DNA of 64,000 nucleotides from Comamonas koreensis (GCF_014076495.1 NZ_CP043575.1:4340001-4404000), one strand, 5' to 3'. Positions 33,954-42,862 are shown, counted from the stretch's first letter. Translations and numbers: made by a program. Notes: a model not told the origin generated them from the letters alone.

Positions 33954-35624
33954 TTAGCGCTTGGCCAGCCAGGTGCTGTAAAAGCTCGGGCGCCCCACCG
34001 CCTCAAAGCCCACCTCGCGCACCCAGGGGGCTGCGGCAAAGGCCTGCGGCTCTTCAAAAATGGGGATCACATAGGCCTGGTCGATCAGGTAGTTCTGCAC
34101 CTCGGCCGTCAGCGCCAGGCGCTTTTGCGTATCGGTCTGCGCGGCAATCGCCTCCAGCAAGCCATTGAGCTGCGGATCGACAAAGCCCTTGACCTTCTGG
34201 CTCACGCCGCCTTGCTGCAGCAGCACGTTGCGGTTGGTCGGGTAGTAGTTGCTCTTGATCACATCGGGATCGGCGCGGCCCACCATGCCGGGGGCGACCG
34301 GGGTTTTTTCCGGGTCCAGGTTGTCGACAACGCGCACGCCGGCATCGCCACTCAGCACCTGCAGTTTGACCCCCACCTTGCCCCACTGCTGGGCCACCAG
34401 TTGCAGGGTTTCCTTGTTCTGCGGCTGGGGCAGCGAGTCATAGGCAGCCAGCACCAGCGCGCGGCCGTCCTTTTGGCGGATGCCATCGGGCCCGGGCGTC
34501 CAGCCCGCGCTGTCAAGCAGCTGCTGGGCCTTTTGCGGGTCGTAGGCCAGCTTGCCCGCCAGGTTGACATAGCCCTGCGCGCTGGCCGCGATCACCGAGG
34601 TGGCCTGCGGGTAGTTGTGCGAGAACAGGGTCTGCACGACCTCCTGGGTATTGGTGGCGTGCAGCAGCGCCTGGCGCACTTTCAGATCTGCCACCAGCGC
34701 GTTGTCGGGGCGGAAAACAATGCTGTTGTTCACGCCACGTGTGGACGGCGCGTAGATGACGAACTTCTGCTCCTCCACCCGCTTTTCGTCATAGGCCTGC
34801 ACCTGGCGGATCACACCGGCCTGGCCCGACAGCAGCGCGCCAATGCGCACGCTGTCCTCCGGTGTCACGATAAAGCGCACTTCATCGAGCCACGCGCGGC
34901 CCTGGTGCGCCAGCTGCGCAGGGCCCCAGTTGTAGTCCTTGCGGGCCGACAGCAGCAGCTCCTTGCCCAGCGTTTCGCTCGCCACCACAAAGGGGCCCGA
35001 GCCAATGATCTTGGTCGCGTCACCCAGTTCGTCAAACGGGCGCTCCAGCGTCTGCAGTGCCACCAGGCCCGAGCCGATCACCGAGGTGCCCTGCAGGAAG
35101 CCCGGCGAGGGCTTGCTGAAGTAGAACTTCACCGTCAGCGGGCCCAGCACCTCGCTGCGTTCGTAGTTGTTGATGACTTCGGACACCGGCAGCTTGAGCG
35201 CCTTGTTGCCGCGCCCATAGGTGTCAAAGTTCTTGGCCACCGCTGCTGCATCCAGCGGCGTGCCGTCGGAGAAAGTCACGCTCGGGCGCAGCTCGAAGGT
35301 GAACTCGGTGGCCGTGTCGTTGATGGTCCAGCTCTTGGCAATCCAGGGCTGGATCTCCAGCGTCTTGGGGTCCTGGTAGGTGAGCTTGTCGGTTATCTGG
35401 TTGAGCACGCCGCCGTTGGGGTAGAAGCCACCGGCTGGCGGGTAGAGGTTGGTATGCGCCTGCTGCTCCAGGTACACCAGCGCGCCACCGCTGGCGGGGC
35501 CGTTATCGGCTTTGGCGTCCGCCACACTCTCGGTCTTGGAGCAGGCCGACAGCAGCCCACCCAGCGCCAACCATGCCGCAGTCCATACCGTCAGTTTCTT
35601 GAATTTATTTGCTTTCACCACCAC
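33954..35624 (-). CDS. ABC transporter substrate-binding lipoprotein, KPN_01854 type
   Basis: 556 residues of the SBP_bac_5 family. The signal ends in a lipobox (LGGLLSAC), so the mature protein is a lipoprotein. The core includes WIAKSWTINDTATEFTFELR, FSDGTPLDAAAVAKNFDTYG and RQALLHATNTQEVVQTLFSH. The gene starts with a run of three GTG codons (35616-35624) after GAGGGTGG; any could be used. It heads the operon with two permeases, the double ATPase, the monooxygenase and the CMD/AhpD pair. The ligand is unknown. Confidence 0.87.
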   Translation of the reverse strand: MVVKANKFKKLTVWTAAWLALGGLLSACSKTESVADAKADNGPASGGALVYLEQQAHTNLYPPAGGFYPNGGVLNQITDKLTYQDPKTLEIQPWIAKSWTINDTATEFTFELRPSVTFSDGTPLDAAAVAKNFDTYGRGNKALKLPVSEVINNYERSEVLGPLTVKFYFSKPSPGFLQGTSVIGSGLVALQTLERPFDELGDATKIIGSGPFVVASETLGKELLLSARKDYNWGPAQLAHQGRAWLDEVRFIVTPEDSVRIGALLSGQAGVIRQVQAYDEKRVEEQKFVIYAPSTRGVNNSIVFRPDNALVADLKVRQALLHATNTQEVVQTLFSHNYPQATSVIAASAQGYVNLAGKLAYDPQKAQQLLDSAGWTPGPDGIRQKDGRALVLAAYDSLPQPQNKETLQLVAQQWGKVGVKLQVLSGDAGVRVVDNLDPEKTPVAPGMVGRADPDVIKSNYYPTNRNVLLQQGGVSQKVKGFVDPQLNGLLEAIAAQTDTQKRLALTAEVQNYLIDQAYVIPIFEEPQAFAAAPWVREVGFEAVGRPSFYSTWLAKR

Positions 35625-35965
35625 ACACCACCCTCGCTAACCATCGGGCAACCTTGCCTGCACCGGCGCGCCAACCGCGGCCACCGGCCAGCAGCACCTT
35701 TGTTGAAAATGCCGCCATCTGGGTTTGTCATGCTAGGCATTTGGCGCGTGGCGAGAAGGTATTTTTCGGAGCATCGATATGCGCAAACCAAGGAAGCGCG
35801 CGGCCACCAGGCCCGCTGCCGCATAGAGGGTTTGCGCATAAGCACATGCGCAGCGGCTGCATATGCACATGCGATCTGCGCAGTTCACGCGCAGGCTCTC
35901 AACACCAACAATGGTCTTCGGCATGCATCACCTCCCGCCGATGCAGCACATTTCCAAGAGACTCC
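35625..35965. other. Divergent control region between the importer operon and osmC-vocA type genes
   Basis: About 340 bases without a supported gene. It contains closely spaced copies of GCACATGCG (near 35841 and 35864) and several TGCGCA palindromes (35835-35890), a pattern that could be a regulator site for both directions. Confidence 0.45.
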
Positions 35966-36532
35966 ATGAGTGCAAGCCCTGCTACCTTGAATGACTACCT
36001 GGCTGAAAAGCGCGGCGCCGTGTTGGCCCGCGATGCCCAGATCGATGCCGGCACGGCCCAGGCCACGGCCCTGCGCGCCAGCGTGAGCGCCGAAGGGCGC
36101 AGCGGCGTGCGCCGCATCCGTATCCGCGAGCACCAGGTCATCAGCGACAGCCCGCCGAGCTTTGCCGGCTACAACCTGGGGCCCAGTTCGCCCGAGCTGC
36201 AGCTGGGTGTGCTGGGCAGCTGCGTCACCCATATCTTTCTGATCCAGGCATCGGCGCAGCAGGTGCCGCTGACCAGCCTGGAGGTGGAGGTGAGCGGCGT
36301 GATCGACCCGCGCGCGGGCAAGCCCGGCCACGAGGCCACGCCGGTATGGCCCCACGACATTGCCTACACCGTGCATATCGACTCGCCCGCGCCGCGCGCC
36401 GACATCGATGCGCTGTTTGCCGCCGTCGAGCAGACCTGCCCAATCCTGAACCTGCTGCGCCAGCCGCAGACCATCCGCGCCACCGTCGAGCACAGCGATT
36501 CGCTGGCCCAGACACACAAGCAAGCGGCCTGA
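35966..36532 (+). CDS. OsmC-family protein
   Basis: 188 residues. Both cysteines of the OsmC/Ohr family are in place (GSCVTHIF near 90; EQTCPILNLL near 157). Members reduce organic or other peroxides with lipoyl or thiol partners. It is divergent from the monooxygenase/ABC operon and 31 bases upstream of a VOC gene, matching the redox theme of the locus. The ATG at 35966 has AAGAGA upstream; the long in-frame extension to the left is not homologous. Confidence 0.85.
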   Translation: MSASPATLNDYLAEKRGAVLARDAQIDAGTAQATALRASVSAEGRSGVRRIRIREHQVISDSPPSFAGYNLGPSSPELQLGVLGSCVTHIFLIQASAQQVPLTSLEVEVSGVIDPRAGKPGHEATPVWPHDIAYTVHIDSPAPRADIDALFAAVEQTCPILNLLRQPQTIRATVEHSDSLAQTHKQAA

Positions 36533-36563
36533 TTCCCCTCCTCCCCTTTTACGGATATCTCCC

Positions 36564-37355
36564 ATGGCACTGACACTTGACCACATCGTGATCGCGGTCC
36601 ACGACCTCGACAAAACCATTGACGACTACGCGGCCCTTGGCTTTACCGTTGTGCGCGGCGGTGAACACCCCGGCCGCCCCACCCACAATGCGCTGGTGGT
36701 GTTTGAGGACGGCGCCTATTTCGAGCTGATCGCCTGGCGCAGCCCCGCGCCGCAGGACCGCTGGTGGCAGCTGCTGGACCAGCATGGCGAAGGCATCATC
36801 GACTTTGCGCTGCTGCCCACCAGCACCGCCGAGGTGATTATTGCGGCCAAGGCGCGCGGCCTGGAGTTGCAAGGCCCGCTGGATGGCGGCCGCCTGCGCC
36901 CCGATGGCGAAAAGCTGCAATGGCAGACCGGCCGCCCGCACACGCATGACCTGCCCTTCCTCTGCGGCGACATCACACCACGCAAGCTGCGCGTGCCCGA
37001 AGGTGAAGTGCGCCAGCATGCCAACGGCGCCACCGGTGTGGCGCGCCTGACCGTCGCCGTCAGCGACCTGCTGCAAAGCCTGGAGCGCTACCGCGCCTTG
37101 CTGGGCGATGGCGCGCACATCCACGCGGCTGACGGCGGCAGCAGCGCCACGATTGCGCTGGGCAACAGCGTGCTGGAGCTGACGCAGACGGCGCCGCAAC
37201 TGCAGAGCAAGGGCGAAGGGCCGTTCGTGATTGCGCTCAAGGGTGGCACGGGCAGCTGGGACCAGGCTGCTGCCAAGCTGGCGCATGGGGCAGCCATTGC
37301 GTTTGAGAAAACGGAGCCGGCGAGCAAGGCCAACAGCAGCCTGGCCACCGCCTAA
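36564..37355 (+). CDS. VOC-family (glyoxalase-like) protein
   Basis: 263 residues of the Glyoxalase_3/VOC type: LDHIVIAVHDLDKTIDDYAA at the start, YFELIAW near 52, a middle segment TGRPHTHDLPFLCGDITPRK and a second half (VARLTVAVSDLLQSLERYRA, then NSVLELTQ). VOC proteins use a bound metal for isomerisation, dioxygenation or ring chemistry. It probably acts with the upstream OsmC gene and the divergent monooxygenase operon on the same compound. Confidence 0.83.
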   Translation: MALTLDHIVIAVHDLDKTIDDYAALGFTVVRGGEHPGRPTHNALVVFEDGAYFELIAWRSPAPQDRWWQLLDQHGEGIIDFALLPTSTAEVIIAAKARGLELQGPLDGGRLRPDGEKLQWQTGRPHTHDLPFLCGDITPRKLRVPEGEVRQHANGATGVARLTVAVSDLLQSLERYRALLGDGAHIHAADGGSSATIALGNSVLELTQTAPQLQSKGEGPFVIALKGGTGSWDQAAAKLAHGAAIAFEKTEPASKANSSLATA

Positions 37356-37376
37356 GCTGTCAAGCCAGACGAGCTC

Positions 37377-38762
37377 TCAATACACATCACGCCGGTAGCG
37401 CCCGGCCAGCGCCAGCGCATCCACCTCCGCGGCACCCAGAACCTGGCGCAGCACCGCATCCACGCCCTGCGCCATGCCCTGCTGGCTGCCGCAGACATAG
37501 ATCGCAGCGCCGCACGCGACCCAGTCGCGCAGGCGCTGCGCTTGGCGCTCCAGCAACTGCTGCACATAGCAAGGGTCGGTGGCATCGCGGGACCAGGCGC
37601 GGTCCAGGCGCTCCAGCTGGCCAGCGGCCAGCCACTGCTGCAGTTGTGCGTCCAGCAGCGCATCCTCATCAGCACGGCGCTCGCCAAACACCAGCCACTG
37701 GTCAGAGCGCCCTTGCACCATGCGCGCGCGGATATGGCTGCACAGCCCTGCCAAGCCGGTGCCATTGCCGATCAGCAGCAAAGGGCGCTCGGCGTTGTCA
37801 CCCAACCTGAATCCACTGTGCGCACGCAGCCGCATCGGCAGCACATCACCCACGGCCATGCCCTCGCACAACCAGCCCGATGCCAGGCCCGGTGTGCCAT
37901 CGGCACGCCTGCTTTGGCGCACCAGCAATTGCAGGCAGCCATCTTCGGGCACCGAGGCGATGGAGTAATCGCGGCTGCGCTGCGGATCGGCCGGCACCGC
38001 CAGCGATACCAGGTCGCCGGATTCCCAAAGCGGCAACGAGCCCGACTGCGGCTGCCAGTCGAGCAGGTACACCGGGCCGCCCTGGCTGCCGGGGTTGAGC
38101 AACTGGCGGCGGCGCAGCACCCAGGGCTGGGCGGCTTCCGGCTGGCTCCAGCCATCGCCGGCCTGGCCGGTCAGCGACTGCAGCAACTCGGCCGTCTGGC
38201 CCTGCCAGGCCATCAAGCTGGCCTCATCCCCGTTGTCCATGCACAGCACATCGGCCTTGGCGCCTTGCTGCTGCAGCCACTGCTGCACGCGCAGGCCAAA
38301 GGCGCAGAAGGCGGCGTATTCGCTGTCGCCCAGCGCCAGCACATGGGCGTTGTGCCCGGGCAGCGGCAGCGCCTGCTCCAGCACCTGGCGCACAAATGGC
38401 AGCGCGTCGTCGGGCGCATCGCCCTCGCCGGTGGTGGACAGCAGCCACAGGCTCTGCGCGCAGGCCTGCAGGTCGGCCAGGCGCAGCGCCTGCACCGGCC
38501 GCAGTTGCACCGCGCAGCCGCCGGCATGCAGCACGCGCGCGGTCTCATGCGCCAGGGCCTCGGCCCGGCCGGTCTGGCTGGCATAGGCCACCAGCACCGG
38601 CGCGCCCTGCTGCGTACCCGCTTGCAGCGCGAGCTGCTCCTGGCGCTCGGCCCGGCGCTGGCGCCACAAGCGCCCGGCCACAGCGGCGCACAAGAGCGTA
38701 TATCCAGCCACCAAGGCGGCGGCACCTGCCACCCGCGCAGGGCTTGCTATCCAATCGATCAT
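37377..38762 (-). CDS. Membrane-anchored sulfite-reductase-type flavoreductase
   Basis: 461 residues. An N-terminal membrane helix (VAGAAALVAGYTLLCAAVAG) is followed by a flavodoxin-like FMN domain (APVLVAYASQTGRAEALAHE, then LLSTTGEGDAPDDALPFV) and a ferredoxin-NADP reductase-like domain (RDYSIASVPEDG; LLIGNGTGLAGLCSHIRARM; AIYVCGSQQGMAQGV). It should pass electrons from NADPH through FAD and FMN to a membrane or periplasmic partner. The ATG overlaps the apbE stop by four bases. It is the last gene of the Fur-box operon, consistent with a role in iron reduction. Confidence 0.87.
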   Translation of the reverse strand: MIDWIASPARVAGAAALVAGYTLLCAAVAGRLWRQRRAERQEQLALQAGTQQGAPVLVAYASQTGRAEALAHETARVLHAGGCAVQLRPVQALRLADLQACAQSLWLLSTTGEGDAPDDALPFVRQVLEQALPLPGHNAHVLALGDSEYAAFCAFGLRVQQWLQQQGAKADVLCMDNGDEASLMAWQGQTAELLQSLTGQAGDGWSQPEAAQPWVLRRRQLLNPGSQGGPVYLLDWQPQSGSLPLWESGDLVSLAVPADPQRSRDYSIASVPEDGCLQLLVRQSRRADGTPGLASGWLCEGMAVGDVLPMRLRAHSGFRLGDNAERPLLLIGNGTGLAGLCSHIRARMVQGRSDQWLVFGERRADEDALLDAQLQQWLAAGQLERLDRAWSRDATDPCYVQQLLERQAQRLRDWVACGAAIYVCGSQQGMAQGVDAVLRQVLGAAEVDALALAGRYRRDVY

Positions 38763-39943
38763 CACTGCATGCTGCCTGCAAAACGCTGCTGCCAGGCCGG
38801 CGTCATCCGGCGCAGGCCTTGCGGCTGCCCGGCATCGGGATGGCTGTGAAAGACGGCCGCCAGCTGCTGCTGCAGCGCAAACTGCCAGCCGTCCTCGGGC
38901 CCCAGCACCGTGAGCACGGTGGCCAGCGCATCGGCATGCATGCATTCGTCGTGGTAGACGGTCACGCTGGTCAGTGCATGGGCCACTGCTTGGCCGGTGC
39001 GCGGATCCAAGCTGTGCGAAAAGCGCCGGCCCCCATGCATGAACACATGCCAGTGGTCGCCCGAGCTGGCCAGCGCGCCATCGACCAGCGGCACCGCCAG
39101 CGGCTCATCGCCGGCCACACCCGCCACGGCCACGCGCCAAGGCTGTCCGCCGGGCTTGTGCCCCCAGGTCCGAATCTCTCCGCCAATCTCCAGCAGCGCA
39201 TGCTGCCAGCCCGCGGCGCGCAAGCGCTCGGCGACCCAGTCGACGGCATAGCCCTTGGCGATGCCGCTCAGGTCCAGCTGCAGGCCACCGGGCTGCAGCA
39301 ATCGCCGCAGCTGCGGCTGCCACTGCAGGCGCTGGTGGCCGCAGACCTGCAGCGCGCGGTCAATAGCGGCCTGCGCAGGTGGCTGGCCGCTGTGCGGCGC
39401 GTGCGGGTCTGCACGCGGGCCAAAGCCCCAGAGCGACACCAGCGCGCCGACGGTCGGGTCATAGGCGCCATCGCAGGCGCGGGCCCAGTAAAGGGCCGCA
39501 TCCAGCACCTGTGCCAACTCGAGGGGCAGCGCGTGCCAGGTATCTGCAGCGGCGCCATTGAAGCGCGAGAGGCAGGAGTCCGCCTCCCAGTTGCTCATCT
39601 GCGCGATGACGGCCTCCAGCGTTTGCTGCACAAGCGCCTGTACCGGCGCCAGCGGGGCGTAGTCGGGGTTGGCCAGGCGCAGCGACCAGGTGGTGCCCAT
39701 CGTCGCGCCCTGCAGGCGGTGCAGGCTGGCATCCTGCGCATGGTGCATCGCAGGCGCCCTCCAGGCGGGGGATGCAAAGGAGTGGCCGGCCAGCGCAGGG
39801 CTTGCCGGGGCCAGCTGGCCTTCCCCCCTGGCCTGGGCCTGGGGGATCTGCCAGATGCCGGCGCCATAGTGGATGCGCGGTGCCGTGCTCACAGCGGCTC
39901 CGCGTTCAGCCTGGCGCATGTCCGTTGTGCAGTCACCGGCCAC
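38762..39943 (-). CDS. apbE: FAD:protein FMN transferase (ApbE family)
   Basis: 393 residues with the ApbE signatures GATMGTTWSLRLANPDYAPL, MSNWEADSCLSRFNG, CDGAYDPTVGALVSLWGFG, LDLSGIAKGYAVDWVAERLR, ALLEIGGEIRTWG, SLDPRTGQAV and HADALATVLTVLG. ApbE attaches FMN covalently to Thr or Ser of extracytoplasmic proteins. The N-terminus has ~75 extra residues and no clear signal peptide, which is odd for a protein whose clients are periplasmic. The GTG at 39943 has AAGG upstream; ATG at 39919 is an alternative. It is coupled to the flavoreductase downstream. Confidence 0.88.
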   Translation of the reverse strand: MAGDCTTDMRQAERGAAVSTAPRIHYGAGIWQIPQAQARGEGQLAPASPALAGHSFASPAWRAPAMHHAQDASLHRLQGATMGTTWSLRLANPDYAPLAPVQALVQQTLEAVIAQMSNWEADSCLSRFNGAAADTWHALPLELAQVLDAALYWARACDGAYDPTVGALVSLWGFGPRADPHAPHSGQPPAQAAIDRALQVCGHQRLQWQPQLRRLLQPGGLQLDLSGIAKGYAVDWVAERLRAAGWQHALLEIGGEIRTWGHKPGGQPWRVAVAGVAGDEPLAVPLVDGALASSGDHWHVFMHGGRRFSHSLDPRTGQAVAHALTSVTVYHDECMHADALATVLTVLGPEDGWQFALQQQLAAVFHSHPDAGQPQGLRRMTPAWQQRFAGSMQ

Positions 39944-39949
39944 TGCGCC

Positions 39950-40750
39950 TTAAGGCAGCACTTCCAAGGTCGCGACATAGGCCAGGCGGCGTTCCTTGGC
40001 GATGGGGGTCGAGGTCTTGTCGTCCTTGACGTCGGCGTCCAGCCAGTACATGCCGGCCGTCGGGAACTTGACCTTGACCTGGCCCTGGGCATCGGTCTTG
40101 AGCTTGATCTCGTTGACGGCATCGCGATAGCGCTTGCCATCGGGCACCAGCACCACTTCGACATCGGCAGCCGGCTTGCCATCGACGTGGAAGGCAAAGG
40201 TGGCTTCCTCACCGGTGACCAGATCGTTGGGGTGGGTCACAGGCACCAGCTCCAGGCCCTTGCCGCTCAAACGCAGCGGGCTGGGCTTGCCCATGGTCAC
40301 AAAGGTCTCGATGCGGCTGATGCTTTCTGCGACGCGCACTTCCTTGGCATCGGCGGGGATCTGCTTGGCGATCTCGTCGGCGCTGCCGCGCAGCCGCTTC
40401 ATCTGGCCGGCCGAATCCTTGTAGGAACCCATGACGCCGCTGTTGACGATGGCCAGCTGGTAGGTTCCCGCTTGCTCGGGTTTGAGGTCAAACACGCTGC
40501 GCAGCTCGCCCTTGTGCGCATTCTTGGGCTCCACCGTGCTGCCATCGGGCGCCGTGATCACCAGTTTGTCCAGGCCCAGCGGGCGGTGGTTGAAGAAGAA
40601 CATGTCATTGGACACGGCGGCATCGACCGTGACCCAGTCCGCCTTGGACAGCACGGTGCTCGAAGGCTTCATCCAGACGCTGTGGGCCTGGGCGCCGATG
40701 GCGGCGCAGCCGAGCGCCAGCGCGGCGGCAATACGGGTGGCAGAAAACAT
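39950..40750 (-). CDS. DUF4198-family periplasmic protein
   Basis: 266 residues. The signal peptide ends near GAQAHSVW, giving a mature N-terminal His, then KPSSTVLSKADWVTVDAAVS and a C-terminal transthyretin-like domain (DVEVVLVPDGKRYRDAVNEI, then GMYWLDADV). DUF4198 proteins are often linked to metal uptake (NikM/CbiK-like), and the His after cleavage could bind metal. The ATG at 40750 follows GGAGAG; the ATG 15 bases upstream is less likely. It sits in the iron operon between DUF2271 and apbE. Confidence 0.83.
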   Translation of the reverse strand: MFSATRIAAALALGCAAIGAQAHSVWMKPSSTVLSKADWVTVDAAVSNDMFFFNHRPLGLDKLVITAPDGSTVEPKNAHKGELRSVFDLKPEQAGTYQLAIVNSGVMGSYKDSAGQMKRLRGSADEIAKQIPADAKEVRVAESISRIETFVTMGKPSPLRLSGKGLELVPVTHPNDLVTGEEATFAFHVDGKPAADVEVVLVPDGKRYRDAVNEIKLKTDAQGQVKVKFPTAGMYWLDADVKDDKTSTPIAKERRLAYVATLEVLP

Positions 40751-40783
40751 GGGGACTCTCCTCAAAAATGTAGGTGTGGTGGA

Positions 40784-41305
40784 TCAGGGCTTGAGTTCGA
40801 GCTTGATCTCGCCCAGCTCCGTCTTGCCCTGGGCCGACAGGCTGGTGGCCTGCTTGGCGGGCCACTCAAAAGGAATGCTCAGCAGCTCGCGGCCACCGAC
40901 TTCGCGTGCGGCCTCGATCTGCAGCTTGTACTGGCCCGGCTCCAGCTTGGGCAGCGGGTTGCTGCCTTCGGAGAACGACAGCGCATGCTTGCCTGCCGGC
41001 TTGGTCGGCTGGGTCACGCCATCGATGGGCACGCTCAGCTCGCGGCCTGTGCGGCGCCACCACTGGCGCATGTCCTTGAGCCATTTGGCGCCTTCGGCAT
41101 CGCGCTTTTTCACTTCGTACCAGACCGACAGGTTGGCCGCCACTGTTCCATCGGCGCGCTCCAGCCAGACGGCCACATAGGGGCGGTGGTATTCGGCCAC
41201 CTCCAGGCGTGGCAGCTCCACCCCCAGATTCAGCCCACCGGCAACGGCCGGCAGCCCAGCCACCGCCGTCAAGGCCACGGTGAAACGCGAAACAGTGCTT
41301 GTCAT
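40784..41305 (-). CDS. DUF2271-family periplasmic protein
   Basis: 173 residues with a signal peptide (MTSTVSRFTVALTAVAGLPA). The family core is visible: RPYVAVWLERADG, YEVKKRDAEGAKWLKDMRQW, then PIDGVTQPTKPAGKHALSF and YKLQIEAAREVGGRELLSIP. The segment DGVTQPT (95-101) sits where relatives carry a flavinylation-like D-x-x-[ST]-G-A-[ST] motif, but Gly-Ala is replaced by Gln-Pro. The partner genes PepSY, DUF4198 and apbE suggest a periplasmic electron-transfer or iron-handling component. Confidence 0.82.
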   Translation of the reverse strand: MTSTVSRFTVALTAVAGLPAVAGGLNLGVELPRLEVAEYHRPYVAVWLERADGTVAANLSVWYEVKKRDAEGAKWLKDMRQWWRRTGRELSVPIDGVTQPTKPAGKHALSFSEGSNPLPKLEPGQYKLQIEAAREVGGRELLSIPFEWPAKQATSLSAQGKTELGEIKLELKP

Positions 41306-41339
41306 GTGCTCTCCTCAGAAAAAGTCGGTGTGGGTGGGG

Positions 41340-41987
41340 TCAGTGCACCAACAGCAGCGCCAGCAGCGCCGGGACCAGCAGCCCCAGGCCCACCATGGGC
41401 CAGGTCATCGGGCGGCGGCCGGCATGCATCTGCAAGATGAACAAACCCGTGATGCAGAACACCAGGCAGGCGCCCGCAAAAATGTCGATGAACCAGGTCC
41501 AGGCCAGGCCGGCATGGCGGCCCTTGTGCAAATCGTTGAAGTAGGAGATCCAGCCCCGGTCGGTGGATTCATGCTCGGCCTGCCCATCGCCCAGCGCAAT
41601 GCGCACCCAGGCATCACCGCCTGGCCGGGGCAAGGCCACATAGACCTCATCCTCATTCCACTCCACCGCACGCTGGCGGGTGTCGGCGCCCAGCTCGGCG
41701 CGCAGCCAGCCTTGCACGTCGGCGGGCAGCGCCTGGGCTGCGTCTGCGCCCTCTTTGTGGCGCGTTGCAGCCTGCTGCAGGCCCTGCAGCAGCGGCGCGG
41801 GCAAGCTGCCCTCGCGCAATACCACGGTCGGCTTGGCCTCTATCTGCCCGGCATGGTTGAGCGTAAAGCCCGTCACCGCAAACAGCAGCATGCCCACCAG
41901 GCAGATGGCGGAGCTGACCCAGTGCCATTCATGCAAGGTCTTGAGCCAGTAGGCCCGCTGCGAGGAGGAAGACGCGTTGGCTTTCAT
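41340..41987 (-). CDS. PepSY-associated membrane protein
   Basis: 215 residues with an N-terminal helix (WVSSAICLVGMLLFAVTGFT) preceded by His-Glu-Trp-His (LHEWHWV), a periplasmic PepSY-like part (about 45-150) and two C-terminal helices (FAGACLVFCITGLFILQMHA and MVGLGLLVPALLALLLV). The conserved His pairs near the membrane (HEWH; FNDLHKG) could bind haem, as in PepSY ferric reductases. It is first in the operon, 79 bases below a Fur-box-like site. Likely role: transmembrane electron transfer for periplasmic iron reduction. Confidence 0.83.
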   Translation of the reverse strand: MKANASSSSQRAYWLKTLHEWHWVSSAICLVGMLLFAVTGFTLNHAGQIEAKPTVVLREGSLPAPLLQGLQQAATRHKEGADAAQALPADVQGWLRAELGADTRQRAVEWNEDEVYVALPRPGGDAWVRIALGDGQAEHESTDRGWISYFNDLHKGRHAGLAWTWFIDIFAGACLVFCITGLFILQMHAGRRPMTWPMVGLGLLVPALLALLLVH

Positions 41988-42065
41988 GCGGAGAGAGGCA
42001 GGTTTCGGACCCGGCAGAGGGGAATGCCTGCGCCGGGCAAAAGCAGGGATTTTAAGGAAAATAAA

Positions 42066-42080
42066 TGCTAATGACTCTCA
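42066..42080. promoter_or_regulatory. Fur-box-like site upstream of the PepSY operon
   Basis: On the minus strand TGAGAGTCATTAGCA matches the 7-1-7 Fur consensus TGATAATCATTATCA at 12 of 15 positions. It lies 79 bases before the PepSY start in an AT-rich gap. Confidence 0.65.
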
Positions 42081-42118
42081 TTTTCAAATACTTTACCCAG
42101 TGGAGACATGGGCAGAGC

Positions 42119-42799
42119 TCAGGTCTCTGCCCACATGCGCAGCAGGTTGTGGTAGTGGCCCGTCAGGGCGACGGTGTCTTCCGTCTCGCCCAGCTGGTTG
42201 CGCAGCCGCTGGATGCTCTGGTCCAGTTCGAACAGCATCGTGCGCCGCGCATCATCGCGCACGAGGCTCTGGGTCCAGAAGAACGAGCTGACCCGCTCAC
42301 CTCGCGTGACCGGCTCGACCCGGTGCAGGCTGGATGAGGGGTAGAGGATCAGGTCGCCGGCAGGCAGCTTGACTTCGTGCGTGCCGTAGGTATCGACCAC
42401 CACCAGCTCGCCGCCGTCGTAGTCCTCGGGGTCCGACAGGAACAAGGTCGAGGACACATCGGTGCGCAGCCACTGCGCCTGTCCGGCCTCCCGGCGCGCA
42501 GCGCCGTCCACATGCAGGCCATAGGTTTCGCTTTCGGCATAGCGGTTGAACAGCGGCGCCATCGTGCGCGCCGGCAACGCGGCCTGAAAGAACAGCGTAT
42601 TGGCCGCCATCGCGCGTTCGATGATGCGCCCCTGCTCCAGCGCCACCGGTGAGGTCTCGGGCAGTTGCCGGTTGCGCTTGACCTGCGCGCCCTGGCTGCC
42701 AACGGTGGCTCGGCCGTCTATCCAGTCGGCCGCATCGATGGCAGCGCGCATGGCGGCCACCTCGTCGCGCGTGAGTACATGGGGAATGTGCAGCATCAT
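42119..42799 (-). CDS. Fe(II)/2-oxoglutarate dioxygenase, PiuC/YbiX family
   Basis: 226 residues, the standard length. The iron facial triad is His96, Asp98 (HVDG) and His159 (LHRVEPV), with the 2-oxoglutarate Arg near 169 ([11 protein letters not shown]). PKHD-type hydroxylases of this family are usually encoded next to TonB siderophore receptors and are iron-repressed; their exact substrate is not settled. It lies 64 bases after the TonB receptor gene in the same direction, with a terminator between, so it may be read by partial readthrough or its own promoter. Confidence 0.9.
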   Translation of the reverse strand: MMLHIPHVLTRDEVAAMRAAIDAADWIDGRATVGSQGAQVKRNRQLPETSPVALEQGRIIERAMAANTLFFQAALPARTMAPLFNRYAESETYGLHVDGAARREAGQAQWLRTDVSSTLFLSDPEDYDGGELVVVDTYGTHEVKLPAGDLILYPSSSLHRVEPVTRGERVSSFFWTQSLVRDDARRTMLFELDQSIQRLRNQLGETEDTVALTGHYHNLLRMWAET

Positions 42800-42816
42800 G
42801 GTTAGAGCTCCTCCAT

Positions 42817-42844
42817 GAAAAAAAGCCCCGGCAGACGCGGGGCT
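42817..42844 (-). terminator. Terminator between the TonB receptor and the dioxygenase gene
   Basis: On the minus strand AGCCCCG/CGGGGCT with a 7-base loop is followed by seven T. It begins 19 bases after the receptor stop and overlaps the leader of the dioxygenase gene, so it may act as an attenuator. Confidence 0.75.
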
Positions 42845-42862
42845 GGTACCCAAAAAGACGAA

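Noticed and set aside
33924..35969. A 681-codon open frame on the plus strand
   Set aside because: Antisense shadow of the substrate-binding lipoprotein gene.
38396..41440. A 1014-codon open frame on the plus strand
   Set aside because: It runs antisense to the ApbE, DUF4198, DUF2271 and flavoreductase genes; its translation is low-complexity His/Arg/Gly/Ala, an effect of high GC. The minus-strand genes have recognisable families and ribosome sites.
42109..42133. Stem-loop at the 3' end of the dioxygenase gene as a terminator
   Set aside because: A 9-bp stem (TGGGCAGAG/CTCTGCCCA) is real but overlaps the stop codon and has no T-tract on the minus strand.
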